Source: JBAYJC01 sp041665285
Lineage (GTDB): Bacteria > Patescibacteriota > Patescibacteriia > 2-12-FULL-60-25
Length of the DNA: 15,427 bases
Assembly (NCBI GenBank): GCA_041665285.1
Contig: JBAYJC010000011.1
Coordinates: 1-15,427, forward strand
Reading direction: 5' to 3'
Both the position numbers and the translations under genes were made by a program. Below the pieces are notes generated by a model. The model saw only the letters and a list, made by a program, of their open reading frames with translations. It searched no databases and was not told where the DNA came from. Positions 6,565 through 12,800 of the stretch are shown in pieces. Position 1 is the first letter of the stretch. Each line of letters opens with the position of its first letter.

Positions 6565-7140
6565 TTACTGTATTATGCCCTTCAACTGTATCTCCTCAAT
6601 CTCATCTTCCAAGGCCATGATCTTCATCTCTTGCCCAGAAAGATAACTTTTGATCGTCGACAGTTCATCAATACGCGCTTCTAATTCCTCTGTTTTTTTC
6701 GCCATACCGCTCTGTAGCTTTTTTGTATATTTTGCGAGTTTCATTTCAACAGCCCTATGCAACGAAATATCTTCTATAGCCAATAGAATCATCTGCGTAG
6801 CGTCAAATCGTCTTGCATTCAATAACATGACCCTCTTCCCAATATCAGGAAACTTATGCGAAACCTCAAAATCATCAAAGGTATTCTTTTCAGGTAAAAT
6901 CGTTTCCAATAATCTTTTGAGTTCTGGAATATTCCATTGACCATTACCTAATTCGTAAACATATCTATTTTCCGTCTCTTTTTTGCTCACGCGAAATTTT
7001 TTATAAAAAAATTCATTTGCCCCCACAATCTTCAAATCCAAATCAAGAATCAAAAATGGCTCTCTGACCGTATCGGAAAATATCTTGATATAATGAAGCG
7101 CTACATCTCTGTCCTCTTCCACCGCAGACGATTTTTTCAT
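6565..7140 (-). CDS. PAS-domain protein with C-terminal coiled coil, 191 aa
   Basis: PAS domains are sensory or protein-interaction modules. Residues 20-128 fit one: FLILDLDLKIVGAN opens it, FFYKKFRVS and the TFDDFEVSHKFP and GKRVMLLNARR blocks follow, and ILLAIEDIS closes it. These blocks match PAS units found next to histidine kinase or CheR-type proteins. Residues 129-187 are a charged heptad-like coiled coil. No histidine kinase, GGDEF, receiver or DNA-binding domain follows, so this is a stand-alone sensor or adaptor; a partner elsewhere is likely but not seen. The gene is visibly more AT-rich than its neighbours, with many AAA and TTT codons, which may indicate transfer. The ATG at 7140 has no clear Shine-Dalgarno sequence. 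Confidence 0.85.
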   Translation of the reverse strand: MKKSSAVEEDRDVALHYIKIFSDTVREPFLILDLDLKIVGANEFFYKKFRVSKKETENRYVYELGNGQWNIPELKRLLETILPEKNTFDDFEVSHKFPDIGKRVMLLNARRFDATQMILLAIEDISLHRAVEMKLAKYTKKLQSGMAKKTEELEARIDELSTIKSYLSGQEMKIMALEDEIEEIQLKGIIQ

Positions 7141-7223
7141 AAAAGTGCCACGTAGATAAAGTGATTATTACTAGTATCTTAGCACACGAAAGTGCGGAGA
7201 GATACTCCAAGGATCAGAAACAC

Positions 7224-7248
7224 AAAAGCACCCGGATAGGGTGCTTTT
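7224..7248. terminator. Terminator downstream of tRNA-Gly
   Basis: AAAAGCACCC (7224-7233) and GGGTGCTTTT (7239-7248) pair perfectly around GGATA. Read leftward the stem ends in TTTT, just past the 3' end of the tRNA. The symmetry allows use in both directions. Confidence 0.85.
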
Positions 7249-7252
7249 GGAT

Positions 7253-7327
7253 TGGAGCGGGTAACGGGAATCGAACCCGTCTCTCCACCTTGGCAAGGTG
7301 GCATAATAGCCACTATACGATACCCGC
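7253..7327 (-). tRNA. tRNA-Gly (GCC)
   Basis: Read leftward, acceptor strand GCGGGTA (7327-7321) pairs with TACCCGC (7263-7257). The anticodon stem-loop CACCTTGCCAAGGTG gives anticodon GCC. The T arm CGGGTTCGAATCCCG is canonical. The discriminator T is followed by an encoded CCA (7255-7253). Confidence 0.97.
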
Positions 7328-7394
7328 AGATCTGCTTTTTCGAACGATCGGTAGAGTAGCAGAACCTTTTTCCTTACGCAAGCCTGGGGACATT

Positions 7395-7423
7395 TTGCGT
7401 CAAAACAACGCACCCGTCATACT
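7395..7423 (+). promoter_or_regulatory. Candidate cupin promoter
   Basis: TTGCGT (7395-7400), 17 bp, CATACT (7418-7423). The ATG lies 9 nt after the -10 box, so the message would be nearly leaderless. Confidence 0.5.
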
Positions 7424-7432
7424 GATAGCACT

Positions 7433-7816
7433 ATGCCATCCCCTTTTATTGGCGACATCATGTCGCTCGCGAAAGCAAATCCACACTTTCGCCAAGAGAT
7501 CACCACGGCTACGCATGCCCAAATCACCCTCATGAGCATCCCCCCGGGTGGTGAGGTGGGCGAAGAAACGCACACAGACAACGACCAGACGCTTTTGTTC
7601 ATCACAGGCACAGGCAAGGCGATTGTTGAGGGTCAAGAAACGCTCATTGCTCCAGGTTTTCTCGCGCTGATTCCTGTTGGCACGCGCCACAATTTTCTCA
7701 ACACAGGTACCGAAGACATGAAAATCGTCTCTGTTTACGCGCCGCCACATCATCCCGTGGGCACGATACAGCACACAAAAGCAGACGCAGACGCGGCAGA
7801 GGCGGCCGGGAAATAG
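7433..7816 (+). CDS. Small cupin-domain protein
   Basis: This is a single-domain cupin of 127 aa, of the kind often annotated as mannose-6-phosphate-isomerase-like. Cupin motif 1 spans about residues 38-61 (IPPGGEVGEETH, then FITGTGKAIV). It has one His (H47), and the usual second His position is Asn or Asp. Motif 2 spans about 74-91 (PGFLALIPVGTRHNFLNTG) with H86. The C-terminal YAPPHHPVGT then HTKADA is shared by a widespread subfamily of similar small cupins. A metal site of H47, Q52 or E45, and H86 is plausible but inferred. Substrate is unknown. The gene starts 9 nt after a -10-like box and has no Shine-Dalgarno sequence. It converges on the Ca2+-repeat gene with only 3 bp between the stops. 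Confidence 0.92.
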   Translation: MPSPFIGDIMSLAKANPHFRQEITTATHAQITLMSIPPGGEVGEETHTDNDQTLLFITGTGKAIVEGQETLIAPGFLALIPVGTRHNFLNTGTEDMKIVSVYAPPHHPVGTIQHTKADADAAEAAGK

Positions 7817-7819
7817 GTT

Positions 7820-8950
7820 TTAGGCCTGCGTCTGATCCGTGGGAGGTTCGCTTGGTTTTGGAGGAAGGGTCATATCCTCTTCCTCCTTTTCTTTGCGACG
7901 ACCAATCATGAAAAAGATAAAACTTCCAAGCGCTAATAGTCCTGCAAGTACCCAAAGCCATGTGAGGGGTGAAGTCTCCTTTTCTTCGACCGCGACTGCT
8001 GGGATGGGAGCAGGTGGCGCATTCGTCTCTTGCGCTAAACGCGCAACTTCCGGTGCGGGCGGCTCTGCAGGGAGAGCGTCTTTTTCAGATGGCGCGGGCG
8101 GTACAGTCTCATCCGCTACAATTGTCACACCAAGCACAGCAGGGATAGGTCCTGCATCAGCGGATCGCGGACTTGTGACGGCTGTTTTCAATGGCTCTGA
8201 AGCTGTAGCTGGTTTAGACTCTACTGGCGCTGGTATTGGCTTTGGCTCTTCTGCAGAACGCTTGGGGTCCAGCGGGAAAGCATCCTGCTTATCACCAACG
8301 CCATCGCTATCCGTATCGTATTTTACGGGACTTGTTCCGTTCGTCTTCTCTGTCCAATTGTATACGCCATCATTGTCCACATCTGAATCCACCGCGTCAT
8401 CTGTGCCATCGCCATCTGTATCGTGCGAACGGGTTGGATCAAGAGGAAATTGGTCCTGTCCATCAGGTACCGTATCATTGTCATCATCCGGATCTGTTGT
8501 GTTGCCCGTGCCGTCATTGTCCGTGTCGCGATCCACAAACCTCGTCACAGATACTTGATTATTCGCTGGCGTTACGTCTGGCTGCTCATCGTCATTCACC
8601 GCGCGAATCTCAATCGTATGCTCGCCCACGGTCTTTGGCGTCCAAGAAACCCAAAGCTCATCTGGTTTGCCAGCGACTTTTGCAGAAAATAACTTTGCGC
8701 CGATACGCTCGCCATTATCAAATACATTGACCACCCCCTCCACATCCTTTGTCCCCTCGTTATAGACCGTCGCGTAAATACGCACCTTCTGGTCAATAAA
8801 GATGGCCGCTGGCTCAAAAGCCACATCTGCAGGCGCAAGAGCCGCATCATACACAACCGTGCTTGTCACTGCTTGTGCAGAGCTAGCTAGACAAAGAGCG
8901 CCCACCACCACGACCAGACAAACCGCCCTCACAAAAGATGACGATGTCAT
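7820..8950 (-). CDS. Surface protein with CARDB-like domain, thrombospondin type 3 Ca2+ repeats and C-terminal membrane anchor
   Basis: The 376-aa protein has a signal peptide ending at about residue 27 (SSAQA). Residues 35-137 form an Ig-like/CARDB-type beta domain (VRIYATVYNEG, WTPKTVGEHTIEIRAV). Residues 140-230 hold several Asp-rich thrombospondin type 3 repeats (DRDTDNDG, DPDDDND, DTDGDGTDD, DVDNDG, DTDSDGVGD) with the recurring FPLDP signature. These repeats are known to bind Ca2+. A Pro/Ala/Glu-rich stalk spans 233-327, a transmembrane helix 329-349 (LTWLWVLAGLLALGSFIFFMI), and a basic then acidic cytoplasmic tail 351-376. The layout indicates an envelope-anchored adhesin or structural protein. 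A TATTAC -10-like box ends 7 nt before the ATG and there is no Shine-Dalgarno sequence. Confidence 0.92.
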   Translation of the reverse strand: MTSSSFVRAVCLVVVVGALCLASSAQAVTSTVVYDAALAPADVAFEPAAIFIDQKVRIYATVYNEGTKDVEGVVNVFDNGERIGAKLFSAKVAGKPDELWVSWTPKTVGEHTIEIRAVNDDEQPDVTPANNQVSVTRFVDRDTDNDGTGNTTDPDDDNDTVPDGQDQFPLDPTRSHDTDGDGTDDAVDSDVDNDGVYNWTEKTNGTSPVKYDTDSDGVGDKQDAFPLDPKRSAEEPKPIPAPVESKPATASEPLKTAVTSPRSADAGPIPAVLGVTIVADETVPPAPSEKDALPAEPPAPEVARLAQETNAPPAPIPAVAVEEKETSPLTWLWVLAGLLALGSFIFFMIGRRKEKEEEDMTLPPKPSEPPTDQTQA

Positions 8951-8957
8951 ACAAGTA

Positions 8958-8963
8958 GTAATA
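8958..8963 (-). promoter_or_regulatory. Candidate -10 box of the Ca2+-repeat protein gene
   Basis: Read leftward, TATTAC (8963-8958) stands 7 nt before the ATG at 8950. No convincing -35 box is seen at 17 bp, so support is modest. Confidence 0.4.
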
Positions 8964-8985
8964 TTTTCTCACGTGCTCCGCATTC

Positions 8986-8996
8986 ATGCAATGCAT
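8986..8996. promoter_or_regulatory. Short palindrome at the znuA promoter, possible operator
   Basis: ATGCA-A-TGCAT is a perfect odd palindrome touching the -35 box of the metal-uptake operon. It does not match the Zur consensus I know, so the binding factor is unknown. Confidence 0.3.
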
Positions 8997-9024
8997 GGAC
9001 GAAATGGCCGCAAAAACGTATGAT
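8996..9024 (+). promoter_or_regulatory. Promoter of the metal ABC-transporter operon
   Basis: TGGACG (8996-9001), 17 bp, TATGAT (9019-9024). The ATG at 9034 lies 9 nt after the -10 box, so the first gene is leaderless or nearly so. Confidence 0.65.
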
Positions 9025-9033
9025 GATCCTGAC

Positions 9034-9924
9034 ATGAAGCGTCTCGCCATCCCCTTTCTTGCCTGTATAGCCGTTGTTTTTGTCGCAGGCATTCTTTGGG
9101 TTGCATTCCGTATACCACGCACTCCATCCACAACCGATAGACTTACCGTAGCGGCAACGATTTTTCCTGTGGCAGACATGATAAAACAGGTCGGCGGTGC
9201 GCAGGTGGATGTCATCACACTCCTCCCGCCCGGAGCAAGTCCTCACACCTTCGAGCCATCGCCACAGACTATCACCTCCGCCTCACAAGCGACCGCACTC
9301 TTCAAGATTGGCGTAGGATTAGATGACTGGTCGCAACGCGTTATTGACGCAGGATCACAGGCAACAATCGTGGATCTTTCAGCACAAGTTCGCCTACAAA
9401 CACTCGGCGAGGAAGGTCTAGACCCTCACTACTGGCTTTCTGCAGAAAATGCCCGCGCAATGACGCATGAAATCACCGAAGCGCTCATCTCTCTTGATCC
9501 GGCACATGCCGCGGACTTTCGTCGTAATGCCGAAGAGTATCAGCAACAACTTGCTGAATTGCATGAAGAACTCCGTCGGCAATTTGCCACGGTTACCACC
9601 ACACAATTCGCCACATTTCATGAGGCTTGGTATTACTTTGCGCAGGCATACGGTCTGACGGTCGTTGCCTCATTCGAGCCATCGCCAGGCAAAGAGCCTA
9701 CCGCGCAATTCCTCGCAACGTTCATGGATACCATCAAGCGTGATCACATTCGTGTTGTCTTTACCGAGCCACAGTTTTCCAATGCCGCGCTTGATCAAGC
9801 CGCACATGATTTAGGAGTGACCATCAACCTCGTTGATCCTATTGGCGGTGGCTCCGAGGAAACAAACTCTTACATCAACATGATGCGGTATAATGCAAAA
9901 CAGATCTCCTCTGCGCTTCGCTAA
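9034..9924 (+). CDS. znuA: Metal-binding protein of a zinc-type ABC transporter (cluster A-I)
   Basis: This is the solute-binding protein that captures Zn2+ (or Mn2+) outside the membrane and delivers it to the permease. Residues 5-25 form an N-terminal membrane anchor; Cys11 is not in a convincing lipobox. Expected ligands are present: His71 in PGASPHTFEPSP, His132 in DPHYWLS, His196 in TFHEAWYYFA and Asp268 in LVDPIGG. Three His plus Asp is the set known in TroA-type proteins and favours zinc. The His-rich loop of many ZnuA proteins is absent. The frame extends upstream to 8986, but the ATG at 9034 follows the promoter and gives a clean Lys-Arg then hydrophobic N-terminus. Mature length (about 270 aa) is normal. 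The ATPase gene follows after 11 bp. Confidence 0.92.
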   Translation: MKRLAIPFLACIAVVFVAGILWVAFRIPRTPSTTDRLTVAATIFPVADMIKQVGGAQVDVITLLPPGASPHTFEPSPQTITSASQATALFKIGVGLDDWSQRVIDAGSQATIVDLSAQVRLQTLGEEGLDPHYWLSAENARAMTHEITEALISLDPAHAADFRRNAEEYQQQLAELHEELRRQFATVTTTQFATFHEAWYYFAQAYGLTVVASFEPSPGKEPTAQFLATFMDTIKRDHIRVVFTEPQFSNAALDQAAHDLGVTINLVDPIGGGSEETNSYINMMRYNAKQISSALR

Positions 9925-9935
9925 CCACTTTTTCC

Positions 9936-10637
9936 ATGCCTCTCCTCTCCTTTCGTGATGTGTCCGTTACCCTTGGCGGTAACCGCGTTATCCATGACGT
10001 GAGCTTTGATATTGAACGCGGCGATATCGTGACCGTGATTGGCCCAAATGGCTCAGGCAAATCCACGCTCATTCGCGCAACGCTAGGGCTTGTACCCTAC
10101 AAGGGAACCATCCTCTTTGAGGGAAAACCCGTTGAGCGCCACTTGAGTGCGATTGGCTATGTGCCGCAACGTTTTGATTTTGATAAAACATTTCCTCTCA
10201 GTGTACGCGAATTCCTCAACCTCTTTCCTAGTCACGCCAAATCCAATGAACGAGCAAGCCTGTGCAAGGAACTGCGCATCACAAGCCTCCTTTCAAAGAC
10301 ACTTGGGACTCTTTCCGGCGGCCAGCTTCAGCGCGTGCTCATGGCGCAAGCGCTTCTCAAGAACCCTCAGCTCCTCATTTTGGATGAGCCGACTTCTGGC
10401 GTGGACGTGGAGGGCGTCAAAAATTTCTACGAAATCGTCGAGCACCTGAACAAAGAGCATCATGTCACCATCATTCTCGTGTCCCATGAGCTGACCATGG
10501 TCTATCGTTTTGCCACAAAAGTTGTTTGTCTCAACCAAAATATGGTGTGTTTCGGCGACCCAACAACCGCACTCACCAAAGACGTGGTCGAGCGTCTTTA
10601 CGGCGAAAATATGAAGCCACGCGGGCATGCGCACTAA
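9936..10637 (+). CDS. znuC: ABC transporter ATPase for zinc/manganese
   Basis: This is the cytoplasmic ATPase that powers the importer. All nucleotide-binding motifs are present: Walker A GPNGSGKST (36-44), Q-loop Gln78 in YVPQRF, signature LSGGQ (126-130), Walker B LLILDEP (146-152) and switch His184 in LVSHEL. The VPQRF-DFDKTFPLSVREF stretch is typical of ZnuC/MntB-type ATPases. The 233-aa length is usual. The C-terminus ends Gly-His-Ala-His, a small possible metal-binding tail. There is no Shine-Dalgarno sequence before the ATG. The gene lies 11 bp after znuA and 6 bp before the permease. Confidence 0.94.
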   Translation: MPLLSFRDVSVTLGGNRVIHDVSFDIERGDIVTVIGPNGSGKSTLIRATLGLVPYKGTILFEGKPVERHLSAIGYVPQRFDFDKTFPLSVREFLNLFPSHAKSNERASLCKELRITSLLSKTLGTLSGGQLQRVLMAQALLKNPQLLILDEPTSGVDVEGVKNFYEIVEHLNKEHHVTIILVSHELTMVYRFATKVVCLNQNMVCFGDPTTALTKDVVERLYGENMKPRGHAH

Positions 10638-10643
10638 AATGTT

Positions 10644-11456
10644 ATGGACTTTTTTCAACTCCTTACCTACCCCTTTGTCCAACGCGCGATTCTTGCGGGC
10701 GTGATTTCCGCTGGGTTGCTCGCGATTTTGGGCGTGTTTGTCCATGTACGGCGCATGGCGTTTTTCAGCGAAGGCATTGCACACGCATCTCTTGCAGGAG
10801 TGGCGATCGGTATTCTCTTGAACCAAGAACCTCTGCTCTGGGCCGCAATTTGGAGTGCGGCTTTTGCCTCTGCGGTCTACATACTCGAAAAGAAAACGCA
10901 CCTCTCCCCTGACTCACTCATTGGCATCCTCTTCACTTCAAGCTTGGCGTTTGGCGTGCTCCTCATCAATCTCAAACCAGGCTACCAGCCAGACCTGATT
11001 AGCTTTCTCTTTGGCAATATTTTGACGGTCCGAGCCGCGGATTTGACTGTGATCGCCGTGGCCGCTGTGCTGATCGGCGCATTTCTTCTCTGGCAATTTC
11101 GCTCGTATCTGCTCCTTTCCCTCAACAAAGAGATGGCGCATGTGGCTGGCCTGCGAACAGAACTCCTCTCCTTCCTGCTCTACCTTGTCCTGGCAATCGC
11201 GGTCACGCTCGGCATCAAAGTCCTAGGTATTGTCCTGGTCGGCGCGCTTATCATCATCCCCACGGCCACAGCCAAACTCTTTGCCGGGTCTGTGCGATCA
11301 TTGCTCATCCAAAGCATTATTTTCGCAGAATTAGCAGTTTTGATTGGTATTGCTCTGTCCCTGACATGGAACCTTCCGACCGGCTCGCTCATCATCTTAA
11401 CCGGCACGACCCTGTTCCTTGCGTCCCTTGGTGTAAAAAACGTCATAAAAGCCTAA
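10644..11456 (+). CDS. znuB: ABC transporter permease for zinc/manganese (ABC-3 family)
   Basis: This integral membrane permease of the ABC-3 family carries the metal across the membrane. The 270-aa protein has about eight hydrophobic spans (around 14-34, 45-60, 62-80, 92-110, 133-153, 174-190, 193-215 and 223-262, the last probably two). Family features include RRMAFFSEGIAHASLAGVAIG, where the coupling helix contacts the ATPase, SFLFGNIL, and GIKVLGIVLVGALIIIPTATA. The start is 6 bp after the ATPase stop with no Shine-Dalgarno sequence, so translation may be coupled. A lipoprotein gene follows after 20 bp. Confidence 0.94.
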   Translation: MDFFQLLTYPFVQRAILAGVISAGLLAILGVFVHVRRMAFFSEGIAHASLAGVAIGILLNQEPLLWAAIWSAAFASAVYILEKKTHLSPDSLIGILFTSSLAFGVLLINLKPGYQPDLISFLFGNILTVRAADLTVIAVAAVLIGAFLLWQFRSYLLLSLNKEMAHVAGLRTELLSFLLYLVLAIAVTLGIKVLGIVLVGALIIIPTATAKLFAGSVRSLLIQSIIFAELAVLIGIALSLTWNLPTGSLIILTGTTLFLASLGVKNVIKA

Positions 11457-11476
11457 GCCTCCCGTTCAAAAGGCGT

Positions 11477-12079
11477 ATGAAATACACCAACCACATTCTC
11501 GCAGGCGCGGTCATCACCGTCCTGCTCATGACCGGTGCTGGCTGTGCCAAGCAGACAGTCCAACCGACCGCGGAACCATCTAAACCCGTCGCAACCCAGC
11601 CAACGACCGTCGCGCCAACGGTTCAGCCAACCACGGAACCGACAACGCCAACCGTCAGCGAACCGGAGCCTGGTTTTGACCATACGCCAGGAGGTCAGCT
11701 CGCGAGAACACCAGAGATCGTCTCGCCAATCGTGGACGACACCTGGGGTACCTACACAAACAAAGCACTCGGCTTTTCCTTTCGCTGGCCCAATAAAGGA
11801 CGCTATGCCCCGACCTGGGAAGTGACGTTCGTCAAGGAACAGGCACCGCTTGCTCAACTGCTTCTTATCAATGGCATTGAGTTTTCCCATGACGCATCCA
11901 CGAGCGAAACCGTAGAAGACAAGCTGACGTTCTCGGACCGCTTCACTACGAAAAAAGGCGATAAGATTATCCTCATCTCCTTTGAAAAGACCTACCCAAA
12001 AGCCAATGAAGCGCAGTTCGACGTCAAAGCATACCAAGATCACCTCCTCCAGATCCTCTCCACCTTCAAATACGACTAA
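11477..12079 (+). CDS. Putative lipoprotein, 200 aa, last gene of the metal-uptake operon
   Basis: A Lys-led hydrophobic signal (residues 1-22) ends in TGAGC, giving a likely lipid-modified Cys23, although the -3 residue is not typical. Residues 26-65 are a Pro/Thr/Val/Glu-rich flexible linker, suggesting a domain held away from the membrane. Residues 88-200 form a soluble domain opening TYTNKALGFSFRWPNKG, a pattern common in small envelope lipoproteins resembling PsbP-like domains, and ending in a Lys-rich beta/alpha part (YQDHLLQILSTF). No His or Cys metal cluster is seen, so a direct role in zinc uptake is not shown. The ATG at 11477 was chosen over the upstream in-frame start because it begins the signal peptide. 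A terminator follows 13 bp after the stop. Confidence 0.8.
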   Translation: MKYTNHILAGAVITVLLMTGAGCAKQTVQPTAEPSKPVATQPTTVAPTVQPTTEPTTPTVSEPEPGFDHTPGGQLARTPEIVSPIVDDTWGTYTNKALGFSFRWPNKGRYAPTWEVTFVKEQAPLAQLLLINGIEFSHDASTSETVEDKLTFSDRFTTKKGDKIILISFEKTYPKANEAQFDVKAYQDHLLQILSTFKYD

Positions 12080-12092
12080 CACACTAGGAAAC

Positions 12093-12119
12093 GAAAACCA
12101 CCTCAAAAGGGTGGTTTTC
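12093..12119 (+). terminator. Terminator of the metal-uptake operon
   Basis: GAAAACCACC (12093-12102) pairs with GGTGGTTTTC (12110-12119) around a 7-nt loop. The 3' arm contributes TTTT. It lies just upstream of the SemiSWEET -10 box. Confidence 0.85.
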
Positions 12120-12122
12120 ATG

Positions 12123-12128
12123 TATAAT
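12123..12128 (+). promoter_or_regulatory. -10 box of the SemiSWEET gene
   Basis: Perfect TATAAT, 7 nt before the ATG at 12136, so transcription should start at or next to the start codon. No good -35 box fits, since that place is occupied by the terminator stem. Confidence 0.7.
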
Positions 12129-12135
12129 AGCGATC

Positions 12136-12441
12136 ATGAACAACGCGCTCCTTCGCCGGCTTTGTCCAGGCAAACACCACCACATCATCGATCTCATTGG
12201 CGAAATCAATGCCGTCATTGGAGGGTTAGCGGCCTACCCGCAACTGTATCGGACGCTCACAACGCAAGCTGTTGCAGGCCTGTCGCTCAGCATGTTTGTC
12301 ATCATTGCTGTCACGAACATCGTTTGGATCATCTACGGTATCCATAGGAAAGCCCTCCCAGTCATCATCGCATCTGCCCTGAATCTGGTTGCCTCAGGAT
12401 GGCTTGTTATCCTCATTTTCCTCTGGAGAACCACCCCTTGA
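12136..12441 (+). CDS. SemiSWEET/PQ-loop small transporter
   Basis: SemiSWEETs are bacterial three-helix sugar transporters that work as dimers in the membrane. The 101-aa protein has three spans (about 18-34, 48-68 and 74-96). The PQ motif is Pro35-Gln36 in AAYPQLYRT at the end of helix 1, and helix 2 carries the family pattern SLSMFVIIAVTNIVWIIYG. Length and topology match the family, and sucrose or glucose are typical substrates, but this one's is not predictable. The ATG is 7 nt after TATAAT with no Shine-Dalgarno sequence, a strong leaderless arrangement. It stands alone between the metal operon terminator and tRNA-Ile. Confidence 0.93.
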   Translation: MNNALLRRLCPGKHHHIIDLIGEINAVIGGLAAYPQLYRTLTTQAVAGLSLSMFVIIAVTNIVWIIYGIHRKALPVIIASALNLVASGWLVILIFLWRTTP

Positions 12442-12451
12442 CGGGTCACTC

Positions 12452-12480
12452 TTGTCATTTTTGGTCATCTTGGCTATTCT
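12452..12480 (+). promoter_or_regulatory. Probable tRNA-Ile promoter
   Basis: TTGTCA (12452-12457), 17 bp, TATTCT (12475-12480). The predicted start is about 60 nt before the tRNA. An 18-codon frame (ATG at 12502, stop inside the tRNA) in the leader is probably chance. Confidence 0.6.
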
Positions 12481-12548
12481 GAGGGAACAAAAAAGGAAGG
12501 AATGCTCGCAATCGTATGCGCTAAGGGCGTATACGTTGCTCGCTCGTC

Positions 12549-12625
12549 GGGCGTGTAGCTCAGATGGTTAGAGCGTTACACTGATAATGTAAAGGTCGAT
12601 GGTTCGATTCCATCCACGCCCACCA
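12549..12625 (+). tRNA. tRNA-Ile (GAT)
   Basis: GGGCGTG (12549-12555) pairs with CACGCCC (12615-12621). The D arm GCTCAGATGGTTAGAGC, anticodon loop CTGATAA (anticodon GAT) and T arm GATGGTTCGATTCCATC are canonical. Discriminator A and CCA (12623-12625) are encoded. Confidence 0.98.
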
Positions 12626-12626
12626 C

Positions 12627-12656
12627 AATATCCTCCGGTAAACACCGGGGGATATT
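12627..12656 (+). terminator. Terminator of tRNA-Ile
   Basis: AATATCC-T-CCGGT and ACCGG-G-GGATATT pair around AAAC with one central mismatch. TTGTATTT follows. Confidence 0.8.
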
Positions 12657-12701
12657 TGTATTTACGTTCTCCGTGCAATAGTAAAAACGTCGGACGTATC
12701 T

Positions 12702-12774
12702 TTGTAGAAAAATAAAGACCGCACCTTGGAGAGACGCTCGCAATGAGGCGCGAGAGCCCTTATTTGGGGTGCGG
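12702..12774 (-). terminator. Composite hairpin terminator of the 400-aa gene
   Basis: Read leftward, CCGCACC (12774-12768) pairs with GGTGCGG (12725-12719), enclosing a smaller stem near GCGCGAG/GCTCGC. TCTTTATTTTTC follows. The enclosed part also contains AAATAAGGGCT (12765-12755), complementary to the predicted 5' end of the same transcript. Confidence 0.65.
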
Positions 12775-12800
12775 CAGTCGTATGCAATGTGCGTCCTCGA

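Noticed and set aside
7839..8558. 239-codon + strand frame opposite the Ca2+-repeat gene
   Set aside because: It mirrors the Asp-rich and Pro-rich repeats of the real gene; the composition is Ser/Gly low-complexity.
12502..12558. 18-codon frame in the tRNA-Ile leader
   Set aside because: AAGGAAGG is too close to the ATG for a normal Shine-Dalgarno sequence and the stop lies inside the tRNA, so it is probably chance.
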